Source: Enterocloster bolteae (GTDB lineage: Bacteria > Bacillota > Clostridia > Lachnospirales > Lachnospiraceae). Taken from it: a DNA stretch of 64,000 nt. The position numbers and the translations under genes are program-made. The stretch is taken from NCBI RefSeq assembly GCF_002234575.2, contig NZ_CP022464.2, positions 5,952,001 to 6,016,000 of the forward strand, given 5' to 3'. Positions 43,183 to 51,247 of the stretch are shown piece after piece. Each line of letters begins with the position of its first letter. Position 1 is the stretch's first letter. Below the pieces are notes generated by a model that did no database searches, had not been told where the DNA came from, and worked only from the letters and a program-made list of their open reading frames with translations.

Positions 43183-44358
43183 TTATTCGTCCATTTTATT
43201 GTCAAAGTCCTGCTTTGCTTCGGCTACTCTATTCAGTTCCGGTCGTTTGTCCGATTCCGGTGCGAGGGTCGGTTTCCCTTCCGGCTTAATGACCAGGCCG
43301 GACAGCAGCTCCTCGAATTTCTTCTTTCCAATCAGTTTTGTCATCTCCGTAATGCCTATAAGCTCCTGCGGCTTGTAAATTTCGTCCTCTTCCCAGCCCT
43401 CTGTTGTCAGACGCATAGCAATTGCATCCTGGTCGGTATACCTCCGGCGGCTGGTGCCTTCCACCAGCTTCCAGCCTTCATATTTCGTTCCCTTAAGGGC
43501 TTCTGCCAGGGCAAATCCTGTGACGTCCTTCACCCAGTGGTCAAGCTCGTCAGCCCTCCTGAGTACTTCTCCTATTTCCTCGTCAGTGAGGAGAGCCGGG
43601 TCAACGAAATCCAGCTTCGTCAGTTCCAGGTTATACTCTGCACGGACCCTGCAGGTGACTCTGGCCTTGCAGAACCGGCAGTGGTCTCCTACCTTGAACT
43701 CCCCTTCCCCGGCATAAGCCTGCGCCGCCTTCGGCCGTACCTCTCGTTCCGCCCAGTCTAACAGCTCCTCCGCTGTCAGCTCCTCCACGGAGATGTTTTC
43801 CAGGCGAGGCTGGATAATGGTCATCTGTATCCTGCGGATGTCATACAGCATGGAATGTTCCAGGTAAGCACCAAGGCCATATAGCCTGAGCTGCGGGTTG
43901 TCCTTTGCAGATACCCCCACACCCTTGCCATATTTCAGGTCAATGATGTTGACCATATCATCCGCTACAATTACAACATCCCCCGTCCCAAACCCATCCG
44001 GGACATACTCAGAGACATCCAGACGCTGCTCGAACAGTACCCGGGCATCCGGGCAGGCGGCTTTCACCTCATTGGCAATCTCCCAGACACGCTGGGTGTA
44101 GTCTTCTATGTAATCCTGCATCTCCCTGTTGTACATCGGGTCGGCCTTGATTTTATTAAACCGGGTAGAAAATGCCTTCTTGCTGATTTCACTATTGTTA
44201 TAGCGAAGAATAGTCTCTGCCAGACTGTGGGCCAGGGTTCCTTCTGCAGCGTACTCGCTGCCGCTATCAGGGAACTGCTCTTCCAATCTTACGGAGGGAG
44301 GGCAGGACATCCACCGCTTAGCACTGCTTGCACTCAGCCTTGCATGTGTATCCGGCAT
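43183..44358 (-). CDS. DUF2800 protein, Cas4/RecB-type nuclease-like
   Basis: This 391-residue protein begins with LSASSAKRWMSCPPSVRLEE, has a nuclease-like core (DGFGTGDVVIVADDMVNIID, LKYGKGVGV) and a Cys motif (GDHCRFCKARVTCRVRAEYN), all typical of DUF2800/PD-(D/E)XK exonucleases with an iron-sulfur or zinc site. With DUF2815 it probably handles single strands for recombination-driven replication. Confidence 0.85.
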   Translation of the reverse strand: MPDTHARLSASSAKRWMSCPPSVRLEEQFPDSGSEYAAEGTLAHSLAETILRYNNSEISKKAFSTRFNKIKADPMYNREMQDYIEDYTQRVWEIANEVKAACPDARVLFEQRLDVSEYVPDGFGTGDVVIVADDMVNIIDLKYGKGVGVSAKDNPQLRLYGLGAYLEHSMLYDIRRIQMTIIQPRLENISVEELTAEELLDWAEREVRPKAAQAYAGEGEFKVGDHCRFCKARVTCRVRAEYNLELTKLDFVDPALLTDEEIGEVLRRADELDHWVKDVTGFALAEALKGTKYEGWKLVEGTSRRRYTDQDAIAMRLTTEGWEEDEIYKPQELIGITEMTKLIGKKKFEELLSGLVIKPEGKPTLAPESDKRPELNRVAEAKQDFDNKMDE

Positions 44359-44762
44359 TACAGCTCACCCGCCTTCTGCATAAGCTCTGTATACCTGTCC
44401 TCAGGGACTTCCGTCAGTTTCTTCACACCAAACCCGGCTATCAGTTCCTGTACCTTTGCACGCTTCCCTGCCTTCTGCAGCTCTGACAGCTTCTCCCGGA
44501 CCTGTACCAGGGTATATCCTGGTCCCTCATCCTTCTGTTCTGTCGTTGGTTCCATGGGTTCATCGGCATCCTCATCCGCAGGCGTTTCTCTGTCTTCTGA
44601 TATTTCATCCTGCATGCATGTTTGCTGTTTGGTTTCGGATGTCCTATATATATCTTCCCCCTTTATAAATTCCTGCACGGCTCCCTGGATGCTACCTCCG
44701 TTTAACTTACCCGCAAACTCCTGCATCTCCTCTAAACTTTCAAATACGGCTGTGATTGTCAT
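44358..44762 (-). CDS. Unknown early phage protein, acidic linker
   Basis: This 134-residue protein has a short N-terminal helical domain, an acidic middle (DRETPADEDADEPMEPTTEQ) and a C-terminal helical domain (VREKLSELQKAGKRAKVQEL). It overlaps the next gene by one base, so it is coupled to DUF2800. No family recognised; the arrangement suits a small adaptor. Confidence 0.5.
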   Translation of the reverse strand: MTITAVFESLEEMQEFAGKLNGGSIQGAVQEFIKGEDIYRTSETKQQTCMQDEISEDRETPADEDADEPMEPTTEQKDEGPGYTLVQVREKLSELQKAGKRAKVQELIAGFGVKKLTEVPEDRYTELMQKAGEL

Positions 44763-44977
44763 ATCTCAATTCCTCCTATACTTTCTTTTAGGTATTCCAT
44801 CTCTTCTTTTGACAGTGTGATTCCTTTTGTCATCTCTGACCGGTCCTTATTCCATCCCCGGATGTCGTACTTGGCTTTCCGGTCTCCCCACTCAATCAGG
44901 TTCAGCTCCTTGTGCCATTTCCCGACCGCAGGAAGCACAGCCAGAGTCTGGATGATGTTGTATTTCAAATCTGGCAT
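44759..44977 (-). CDS. YdbC/PC4-like single-strand nucleic-acid-binding protein
   Basis: This 72-residue protein has the PC4/YdbC pattern: WHKELNLIEWGDRKAKYDIR, GWNKDRSEMTKGITLSKEEM. Members bind single-stranded DNA as dimers and influence transcription or replication. It overlaps the next gene by 4 bp, within the replication block. Confidence 0.75.
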   Translation of the reverse strand: MPDLKYNIIQTLAVLPAVGKWHKELNLIEWGDRKAKYDIRGWNKDRSEMTKGITLSKEEMEYLKESIGGIEI

Positions 44978-45003
44978 TGATTTTTCCTCCTTTCTCTCTT
45001 ATA

Positions 45004-45261
45004 CTAAGGTTGTAAATATTTTTTAGTTACCTGGACTTTGGACGGCTCCACCCGTCTGGGGTCCTTTTTTCTCCTTCGGAGCTCAAATAGATATTCCATC
45101 AGCTCCGCCACTTCCGTTGCTGTGTACAATGCATCCGGATCATATTTAGCGCACTCGCTTATATAGCCGGTGACTCTTGGGAATGCCGTTTCAAAGTCTT
45201 GGCACCCAGATTCCTTTATGCAATCCAACGCTGTCAGCTTCTTGACCATCTTTTTTCTCAA
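45004..45261 (-). CDS. Unknown early phage protein
   Basis: This 85-residue helical protein (MRKKMVKKLTALDCIKESGC, DALYTATEVAELMEYLFELR) has basic ends and an acidic middle. I do not recognise a family. It lies in the early operon after the putative excisionase. Confidence 0.45.
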   Translation of the reverse strand: MRKKMVKKLTALDCIKESGCQDFETAFPRVTGYISECAKYDPDALYTATEVAELMEYLFELRRRKKDPRRVEPSKVQVTKKYLQP

Positions 45262-45276
45262 TCATTTCACCTTCCT

Positions 45277-45543
45277 TCAAATCCTCACGCCCATGGCCGC
45301 CGCCATGACCACGATAGCTACCATCCACATCCCCAGCAGCCAGATAACCGCCGGTACAATCCACTTAGCTGCCCTCATGATTGGGCCATCTCGGCGCCTC
45401 CTGCACTGTCGGAAGGTCACCATACGCCTGTGCCCCATGATATTGGTCATCACCGCTGTTCCTGGACCAGTGATGTCTAAACGCCAGCCGGGATACTGGG
45501 CCGCTGCTCTGGCGCGGATGGCTAACTCAGTTACTTTTGTCAT
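45277..45543 (-). CDS. Small early phage protein with one membrane segment
   Basis: This 88-residue protein has a basic N-terminal 55 residues and one hydrophobic segment (WIVPAVIWLLGMWMVAIVVM) near the end. The single-base overlap with the preceding gene suggests coupling. A role in superinfection immunity or in membrane localisation is conceivable, without direct evidence. Confidence 0.5.
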   Translation of the reverse strand: MTKVTELAIRARAAAQYPGWRLDITGPGTAVMTNIMGHRRMVTFRQCRRRRDGPIMRAAKWIVPAVIWLLGMWMVAIVVMAAAMGVRI

Positions 45544-45740
45544 TATGTTTGTCCCTCCCCTTGGAATACTGGGTAATCTTCAATGAATTGCTCCAAATCG
45601 CTTCCTCGAATCTTTATCCTCCCCAGTTTTAATGCTCGCAGGCTCCCTTTCCTAATCAGGCTATACACGGTATCCGTGTTCGTCATAAGTACGGTTGCTG
45701 TTTCCTCCACCGTGTACAACGGTTTGTATGGTTCTACCAT
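45543..45740 (-). CDS. Excisionase-family (MerR-like HTH) protein
   Basis: This 65-residue protein has the excisionase/HTH_17 signature: PLYTVEETATVLMTNTDTVY, SLIRKGSLRALKLGRIKIRG. It is the likely directionality factor for the integrase, or a small early regulator. The ATG at 45740 lies 9 bp after AAAGGAGG; the upstream frame start at 45779 would place that site inside the gene. Confidence 0.8.
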   Translation of the reverse strand: MVEPYKPLYTVEETATVLMTNTDTVYSLIRKGSLRALKLGRIKIRGSDLEQFIEDYPVFQGEGQT

Positions 45741-45826
45741 TTTCCACATCCTCCTTTCTTTTCCCATTGACACACGCATGTGATAGTGGTATAGTTGCTT
45801 TCATCGAACATGTGTTTGTTTACACA

Positions 45827-46033
45827 CTATTTTTCTCTCTGAAACAGATAATCTAAATCGTACTTTGGAAATAGGACGTTCCTAATCATTACCGCATCCT
45901 CATGATAGAAGCCCTTTTTGGTTTCGCCGTTTACCGTATCACTTACGGTCTGATATCTGCATCCAAGCAGGCTACCTATTTGAGCAAAAGTGACACCTTC
46001 GTCCTTCATAGCCGTCAAAAAATTTCTGTACAT
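45827..46033 (-). CDS. Cro-like helix-turn-helix regulator
   Basis: This 68-residue protein (VTFAQIGSLLGCRYQTVSDT, VNGETKKG) has one helix-turn-helix of the XRE type. It is the first gene of the leftward early operon, directly under the consensus promoter at 46078-46106, and divergent from the repressor. A Cro role is thus expected. Confidence 0.78.
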   Translation of the reverse strand: MYRNFLTAMKDEGVTFAQIGSLLGCRYQTVSDTVNGETKKGFYHEDAVMIRNVLFPKYDLDYLFQREK

Positions 46034-46047
46034 TTTTTCACCTCCTG

Positions 46048-46190
46048 TTAATTCCGAATTCCGAATTGGATAACCCGATTATATTCTTTATTCAGTATTT
46101 TGTCAATGTCAAATATTCCTTTTGACGAATTTATTCGGTAAATCGAATATTTTATATTTACAAAATACGATTCCGGATATATAATGGAAT
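46048..46190. promoter_or_regulatory. Divergent lysis-lysogeny switch: two promoters and operators
   Basis: Leftward: TTGACA (46106-46101), 17 bp, TATAAT (46083-46078), a full consensus match driving the Cro-like gene. Rightward: TTTACA (46157-46162), 17 bp, TATAAT (46180-46185), driving the repressor. An inverted ATTCG/CGAAT pair (46133-46148) lies between them, and ATTCCGA is repeated at 46051-46064, near the leftward start. These are the likely repressor and Cro operators. Confidence 0.82.
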
Positions 46191-46214
46191 TACTTAGAAA
46201 AAGAGGTTGCGACT

Positions 46215-46550
46215 ATGGAAAAAGCTAAAATTTTAGAACGTTTAATCAAGGAACAAGGCTATAGCCTTAAATCATTTTCGGCAAAGTGTGCTATCCCATA
46301 TACCACACTATATGGGATAATGAAAAATGGTGTTGGTAAAGCAACGGTTGATAATGTAATGGCTATATGTCATGGACTTGGCATCACCATGGATGATTTA
46401 GAGAAAATGGCTAATGACAAAAAAACAACAAAGCCAGAACCCACTTATGCGGATGTGGAACGCCTTGTGGCAAGAAATGGTAAGCAGATGTCTGTTGAAC
46501 AGAAAATGCGTCTAATCAAACTACTGTCTGAAATAAATAATGAGGACTGA
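46215..46550 (+). CDS. Prophage repressor, XRE family
   Basis: The N-terminal 70 residues are an XRE helix-turn-helix (YSLKSFSAKCAIPYTTLYGI, MDDLEKM). The C-terminal 40 residues form a short helical region (QMSVEQKMRLIKLLSEI). This CI-like repressor keeps lysogeny by binding the divergent operators. The next gene is an ImmA/IrrE-type protease, so it may be inactivated by cleavage rather than by RecA-driven self-cleavage: it lacks a LexA-like peptidase domain. Confidence 0.88.
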   Translation: MEKAKILERLIKEQGYSLKSFSAKCAIPYTTLYGIMKNGVGKATVDNVMAICHGLGITMDDLEKMANDKKTTKPEPTYADVERLVARNGKQMSVEQKMRLIKLLSEINNED

Positions 46551-46555
46551 TTTGA

Positions 46556-47257
46556 TTGAATCACGATTTTATACTGAAAAAAGTACTAGAAACATATATC
46601 TTTTGTGATTTTAAGAAATTTCCATTTGACTGTATTTCAGCCATAAAAAAGTATGGATATCATGTCTATACATACAGCGAATTGAAAGAAAAGAATCCAG
46701 AAGTATATGAATTATGTGCTTCCTGTTCTGACGAGGCATACACTGAACCATTTAGCAGGACAGTTGCTTACAATGAGGAAAAGCCATTAGATAGGATTAT
46801 CTTCTCACTGGCCCATGAGTTGGGGCATATAGTGCTTGAGCATCCGTACAAGGCAGACTATTATGAGAAAGAGGCCAATTGTTTTGCAAGCTACGTATTG
46901 GCTCCCAGTATGGTAATCCATTATTGCCATTGTGAAAGTGCTTGGGATGTGCATAGACATTTCGGATTGTCGGACGAAGCTGCTCATAATGCCTTTGCCG
47001 CTTACCGCAGATGGTATCGTAGAGCCACACATAAAATGTATCCGGTTGATTGGGAAATGTATAGCTACTTTTATAAATCCGAGTCTAAAAAGTTTATTTG
47101 TGCTGAGACCGAATGTTTCTACTGTGGACGAACTTTTTATAACCGACCTGGTGACTGTATCTGTCCTATATGCGATGCTAAGGCCAGCCAGGAACCATAT
47201 CCATTTAATGATTTACTATCACTTGAAAACAGAGTACTAGGTGCCATGAATGCGTAA
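46556..47257 (+). CDS. ImmA/IrrE-family metallopeptidase
   Basis: HELGH at about residue 84 (IFSLAHELGHIVLEHP) is the zinc-binding active site; a downstream Glu-rich stretch (YYEKEANCFASYVLAP) gives the third ligand. A C-terminal zinc-ribbon-like part (CFYCGRTFYNRPGDCICPIC) is an addition to the usual family. These enzymes cut phage or element repressors. The start is TTG after GAGG, following the repressor gene by 5 bp. Confidence 0.88.
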   Translation: MNHDFILKKVLETYIFCDFKKFPFDCISAIKKYGYHVYTYSELKEKNPEVYELCASCSDEAYTEPFSRTVAYNEEKPLDRIIFSLAHELGHIVLEHPYKADYYEKEANCFASYVLAPSMVIHYCHCESAWDVHRHFGLSDEAAHNAFAAYRRWYRRATHKMYPVDWEMYSYFYKSESKKFICAETECFYCGRTFYNRPGDCICPICDAKASQEPYPFNDLLSLENRVLGAMNA

Positions 47258-47278
47258 TTATTACGAAATAAACACACT

Positions 47279-48214
47279 ATGGAAATTATTACTGTATACT
47301 TTGAAAACGGTTTACTTGTAAAAATACTACCAGCGGAACATTGCAATCAATATGAAGCGCGATATTTGGTATCCGATGGATTGACTTTTGACTTAGAAAG
47401 CACATTGGATATAAGCAATATCCCTATTCCTAATTATAAAAAGTTATGTGGATTTCCAAATATTTCTCATTCTTTAGATTATGTTCTAAAACGGAAAGCT
47501 GGTAATTTGAGTAAGAATGGTCTATTTGACCATTCTATAGTCTGCTTACGAAAAGCAAACCAAATTATGAGCCAATCACCTATCCATTGGAAAAAGAAAG
47601 ATTACATGGATATTGTTTTAGAACTTGCACGTGTCGGCAGATATGAAGAAGCTAAGAAAGAGAAAGCCTTTATAGAAGATAACTATTTTGTCGGATATGA
47701 TTTTTCTTCAATGCATGAAACTGTACTACAAAAAACTTTAGGTTCAATTCATCAGCAAGCAACAGACTTAGTTGAGGCAGATGATGCACCTAACTGTGAT
47801 GAAATATGCGCTAAGTATCGAAAGCGCATATATAGTATATCTGGTAAGGATAAACGATTTCCTGCCATGACAAATGAAGTATACAATTCTGGATTAATAT
47901 TTTTCCCATTCATAGAAGGAATCAGTCGGCCAAAATATTGTAGTCTTGATAATATAATTGAATATAATAATCGTCCTTTTATTGATGATAGAACTGACGA
48001 AGAAAAGGAGAATTATAAGCAGTTCTCAAAACAAAGGATACTTGAAGAACGTTATGCTACTGACTATCTTGAATACTGCCAAATATGTGATTTCATATCT
48101 CTATTGCAACCAAAAAGTTTTAAGTCATATCAAGAAATGAAATATAATAATACAGAAAACTTTCAAGAACTCATGCAAATAGCAGAAGAAGCTGGAATTG
48201 ATATCGAGCTTTGA
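47279..48214 (+). CDS. Unknown AT-rich protein, TPR-like
   Basis: This 311-residue protein follows the protease by 21 bp in the repressor operon, so it is expressed in the lysogen. A central helical part (YMDIVLELARVGRYEEAKKE) resembles a tetratricopeptide-like repeat, as in Firmicute proteins of unknown role. Much lower GC than the phage core marks it as cargo. Lysogen expression makes a role in immunity or host fitness likely; this is inference. Confidence 0.55.
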   Translation: MEIITVYFENGLLVKILPAEHCNQYEARYLVSDGLTFDLESTLDISNIPIPNYKKLCGFPNISHSLDYVLKRKAGNLSKNGLFDHSIVCLRKANQIMSQSPIHWKKKDYMDIVLELARVGRYEEAKKEKAFIEDNYFVGYDFSSMHETVLQKTLGSIHQQATDLVEADDAPNCDEICAKYRKRIYSISGKDKRFPAMTNEVYNSGLIFFPFIEGISRPKYCSLDNIIEYNNRPFIDDRTDEEKENYKQFSKQRILEERYATDYLEYCQICDFISLLQPKSFKSYQEMKYNNTENFQELMQIAEEAGIDIEL

Positions 48215-48218
48215 ATAC

Positions 48219-48254
48219 AAAAAGCCCCAGGAGTTGCAACTCCCAGAGCTTTTC
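48219..48254 (+). terminator. Terminator after the repressor operon
   Basis: GGAGTTGCAACTCC forms the core of a stem extended by AAAAGC / GCTTTT. It can work in both directions, ends the repressor operon, and separates it from the integrase. Confidence 0.75.
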
Positions 48255-48288
48255 ACATAGATTTCTCTTACCAGGCTACCCCAGAAAG

Positions 48289-48382
48289 ATAATCCAACAC
48301 AGACAATTGGATTATATCATTCCTGGAGCGTCCTGACAAGGGGCGTATTTTTTATACCCAAATTTTGTTGCGATATCGCAAC
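48289..48382. promoter_or_regulatory. Integrase upstream region: inverted repeat and shared palindrome
   Basis: ATAATCCAA and TTGGATTAT (48289-48315) form a perfect 9-bp inverted repeat with a 9-base spacer. GTTGCGATATCGCAAC (48367-48382) is a perfect 16-bp palindrome, 20 bp before the integrase ATG and identical to that at 10069-10084. No clear promoter hexamers were found. Both are likely sites for regulators or for the recombination complex. Confidence 0.6.
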
Positions 48383-48402
48383 AGCACAAGGAGGAATGAT
48401 AT

Positions 48403-49608
48403 ATGGGACAGCTAAGAACAAGGAAACGCGGCTCAACATGGGAATGGTCCTTTGAGGGAGCCAAAATCAATGGAAAACGCAACCCTATCAGCCATGGTGG
48501 ATACCGCACCAAGGCCGAGGCCATCACTGCCGGCACCCAAGCTAAGGCTGAATATGACTCTGCTGGCCGCAGGTTTACCCCTTCGGACATCAGCGTATCT
48601 GATTATCTGGATTATTGGTATGATAATTATGTCAAAACCAATCTCAGTTACAATACACAAAAGGATTATGAAAAGAAAATCCGCGTACATCTAAAACCGG
48701 CATTCGGAAAATACCGGCTGGCATCATTGGAGACAGATGTTATCCAAAAATGGATTGACGGAATGAAGCGTCAAGGCTATTCCAGGAGTATGGTTAAAAA
48801 TACCTTATCCTGTCTATCCGGTGCCCTGGGATACGCAGTATACCCCTGTAAATACATCAAGTACAACCCCTGCGATTATGCCAGAATACCGAAGATAGTT
48901 ATGTCTGATGAGGCCAAGGCACACACAGAATATATCTGTGTCAAAGAGGACTTTGCGGCCATCATTGAGCGTTTTGGACCGGATAGTAATTTTTACGTAC
49001 CGCTCATGACCGGATACCATTGTGGCACGCGCCTGGGAGAGGCTTACGGCATTGACTTGCTGCATGACGTAGATTTCGAGCGCCACACCATAACCATCCA
49101 GCACCAACTTACCAACGAAGGCGGAAAGTGGTATTACCGGCCACCAAAATATGACTCTGTCCGGACTATAAAAATACTCCCGGAATATGAAAAAATCCTG
49201 AAAACAGAAATCCATAATCGCAAAAAAAACATGCTCCGGTACGGCCAGTATTTTACAAAGACGTATCAAATGGACGATGGCTTAATCTTTCAGGCTCCTT
49301 CCAACGTCAAAATTGTTGGCAAGGAAATAATGCCAATAAGCGCCAAAGAAAACGGCGAGCTGTTGACGCCATACTCTTTCAAGTACTGTGCCAAGGTCAT
49401 CCATGAAGAATTGGGAAATCCTCTGTTCCACAGCCATTGTCTACGTCATACTCACGGCACATTGTTGGCGGAGAATGGCGCCCAGCCCAAGACCGTCATG
49501 GAGCGTCTGGGCCACAAGGACATCAAGACCACCATGGACCGTTATGTGTTTAACACAGAGAAAATGCAGAACGATGCCATTGTAATCCTGGCAGATGCTA
49601 TATCATAG
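48403..49608 (+). CDS. int: Prophage tyrosine integrase
   Basis: This 401-residue protein has an arm-binding N-terminus (RKRGSTWEWSFEGAKINGKR, about 1-55), a SAM-like core-binding domain (60-165), and a catalytic domain with Arg210 (GYHCGTRLGEA), His345-Arg348 (SHCLRHTHGT), His371 and Tyr381 (TTMDRYVFN). It integrates and excises the phage at rlmD. AAGGAGG precedes the ATG. The gene ends 75 bp before rlmD, beside arm sites. Confidence 0.95.
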   Translation: MGQLRTRKRGSTWEWSFEGAKINGKRNPISHGGYRTKAEAITAGTQAKAEYDSAGRRFTPSDISVSDYLDYWYDNYVKTNLSYNTQKDYEKKIRVHLKPAFGKYRLASLETDVIQKWIDGMKRQGYSRSMVKNTLSCLSGALGYAVYPCKYIKYNPCDYARIPKIVMSDEAKAHTEYICVKEDFAAIIERFGPDSNFYVPLMTGYHCGTRLGEAYGIDLLHDVDFERHTITIQHQLTNEGGKWYYRPPKYDSVRTIKILPEYEKILKTEIHNRKKNMLRYGQYFTKTYQMDDGLIFQAPSNVKIVGKEIMPISAKENGELLTPYSFKYCAKVIHEELGNPLFHSHCLRHTHGTLLAENGAQPKTVMERLGHKDIKTTMDRYVFNTEKMQNDAIVILADAIS

Positions 49609-49615
49609 CAACCTT

Positions 49616-49651
49616 GCCTACCACTCAAAAAAGCGTAGGCAAATGGTAGGC
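49616..49651. promoter_or_regulatory. Right integrase arm-type sites
   Basis: GCCTACC (49616-49622), GTAGGC (49635-49640) and GGTAGGC (49645-49651) lie between the integrase stop and the right junction. They match the inverted GGTAGGC pair near the left end, with an 18-bp stretch shared at 16 positions. Arm-type integrase binding is the likely role. Confidence 0.65.
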
Positions 49652-49682
49652 AGGGCAACCAAAACAAGAGCAAATAGGCCTA

Positions 49683-51062
49683 TTAACCATTGGTTTTACG
49701 TGATAGTTCCACGACGGTTTCGACGTGCACCGTCCCCGGAAACATATCACAACACTTCCCTCTCTCCACCACATACCCCCCATCTGCCAAGTACCTCAAA
49801 TCCCTGGCCAGCGTAGCTGAGTCACAGCTGACATAAACCACCCGTTCCGGCCTCATTTTGAGTATAGTATCCAGACAAACCGCATCACACCCTTTTCTAG
49901 GCGGGTCTACCACAATCACATCCGCATGGACATGCTTCTTTTCAAACTGCTCCGGCAGTACTTCCTCGGCCTTTCCCACAAAAAACTCTGCATTATGAAT
50001 GCCGTTTATTTCTGCATTCCTCCTGGCATCCTTTATGGCCTGGGACACAATCTCCACACCATACACTTTCTGAGCCTTCTGAGCCAGGAATAATGAAATA
50101 GTGCCGATTCCGCAATACAAATCCCAAACAATCTCATTTCCCGTAAGTCCGGCATACTCCAGCGCTGTCCCATAAAGCCGTTCTGTCTGTACAGGATTTA
50201 CCTGGTAGAATGAAAGCGGCGATATCTGATATTTCACATTTCCTATGTAATCTGTAATATATCCAGGTCCATAAAGGTTCACAATCTCCTTCCCCATTAT
50301 TACATTCGTTTTTTCCTGATTCACGCTATAGGAAATACTGGTCATGCCTTTAACCCCATCCCCACCGGTCAGCATCTCCACCAGCCGCTCTTTACTGGGA
50401 AGCTTGTTTCCATTTATCACCAGACAAACCATAATTTCGCCTGTCTTAAATCCCTTCCGAATCAGGACATGCCTCACCAATCCCTTATGTGAGAGCTCAT
50501 CATAGGGCTCTATCTTCATTTCCTTCATGAACCGCTTTACAATATCCAGAATCTCCCTATTCTCCTCAACTCCCAACAGGCAGTCCTCTGCTTCAACAAT
50601 GGCATGTGTCCGCCCTGCATAGAATCCGGCAATTACATTTCCGTCCTTATCTTTTCCAAAAGGGAACTGGGCCTTGTTCCTGTATCTCCAGGGCTCCTCC
50701 ATCCCCATAATAGGAAGCATATGAATCTCATCCTCAGCAAATTTGCCTATACGAATCAGATTATTCATCACCTTCCGCTCTTTAAATTTCAGCTGTTCTT
50801 CATAACTCATGGCCTGAAGCTGACAGCCTCCGCATTGCCTTGCTACCGGGCATGACGGAATGACACGAGAGGCTGACGGTTCCAGAACTTCCATGAGCCT
50901 GGCAAATCCATAAGATTTCTTCATCTTCATGGCCTTTGCCCGCACCACGTCGCCAATCACAGCATCCTTGACAAACCAGATATAGCCATCCACTTTTCCC
51001 ACACCTGCTCCGTCATCATTCATATCCTCTATTGTAACAATAAATTCCTGATTCTTTTCCAT
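49683..51062 (-). CDS. rlmD: 23S rRNA (uracil-C5)-methyltransferase RlmD/RumA
   Basis: This 459-residue enzyme methylates a uracil of 23S rRNA. It has an N-terminal TRAM domain, an iron-sulfur Cys motif (CPVARQCGGCQLQAMSYEEQ, about 70-90), an AdoMet site (VWDLYCGIGTISLFLAQKAQ), DPPRKGCD and catalytic Cys in VYVSCDSATLARDL. The final codons (VETVVELSRKTNG) are supplied by the prophage; the native end is displaced to 7280-7324. The protein remains full length, so function is probably kept. Confidence 0.92.
   Translation of the reverse strand: MEKNQEFIVTIEDMNDDGAGVGKVDGYIWFVKDAVIGDVVRAKAMKMKKSYGFARLMEVLEPSASRVIPSCPVARQCGGCQLQAMSYEEQLKFKERKVMNNLIRIGKFAEDEIHMLPIMGMEEPWRYRNKAQFPFGKDKDGNVIAGFYAGRTHAIVEAEDCLLGVEENREILDIVKRFMKEMKIEPYDELSHKGLVRHVLIRKGFKTGEIMVCLVINGNKLPSKERLVEMLTGGDGVKGMTSISYSVNQEKTNVIMGKEIVNLYGPGYITDYIGNVKYQISPLSFYQVNPVQTERLYGTALEYAGLTGNEIVWDLYCGIGTISLFLAQKAQKVYGVEIVSQAIKDARRNAEINGIHNAEFFVGKAEEVLPEQFEKKHVHADVIVVDPPRKGCDAVCLDTILKMRPERVVYVSCDSATLARDLRYLADGGYVVERGKCCDMFPGTVHVETVVELSRKTNG
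49714..49733. repeat. Right att junction of the prophage
   Basis: This 20-bp stretch in the rlmD 3' end matches 7305-7324 at 17 positions, with TGCACCGT identical (49726-49733 and 7317-7324). It lies where the rlmD coding sequence passes from host to phage DNA. Confidence 0.8.
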
Positions 51063-51147
51063 ACCATTTCACCTGTCCTGTATTCAAACTGTTATTATGC
51101 TCTATTATTGCTCTCGATTTCTTCAACCCATTATTTTATCTCATCGT

Positions 51148-51247
51148 CCCGCTATCCCATCCCACCATCCCGCTATCCCATCCCACCATCCCACTATCCC
51201 ATCCCATCATCCCGCTATCTCATCCCACCATCCCGCTATCCCATCCC
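51148..51247. repeat. 21-bp tandem repeat upstream of rlmD
   Basis: The unit CCCGCTATCCCATCCCACCAT is repeated 4.8 times with few changes (starts at 51148, 51169, 51190, 51211, 51232). It lies 86 bp from the rlmD start, in the gap to the YhaM-type gene. Being a multiple of three it yields long open frames, but these are repeat artefacts. It may vary in copy number. Confidence 0.9.

Larger units (their letters stand above)
7317..49733. mobile_element. Siphovirus-type prophage integrated in the 3' end of rlmD
   Basis: The element is bounded by the split rlmD 3' end at both junctions. It contains a tyrosine integrase beside the right junction, a divergent repressor/cro switch, replication, packaging, head, tail and lysis modules, and cargo genes. 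Every essential module is present and no structural gene is obviously broken, so it may be inducible. Gene content (SPP1-type portal, Gp15, DUF2800/DUF2815/PolA/VapE) is that of temperate siphoviruses of Clostridia. The identical crossover word TGCACCGT (8 bp) fits a tyrosine recombinase overlap. Confidence 0.9.

Noticed and set aside
7465..49652. The 18-bp GTAGGCAAAT-type repeats as the att core
   Set aside because: They lie inside the element, come with inverted copies, and do not split a gene. The rlmD-derived repeats just outside explain the gene structure, so these are better read as arm sites.
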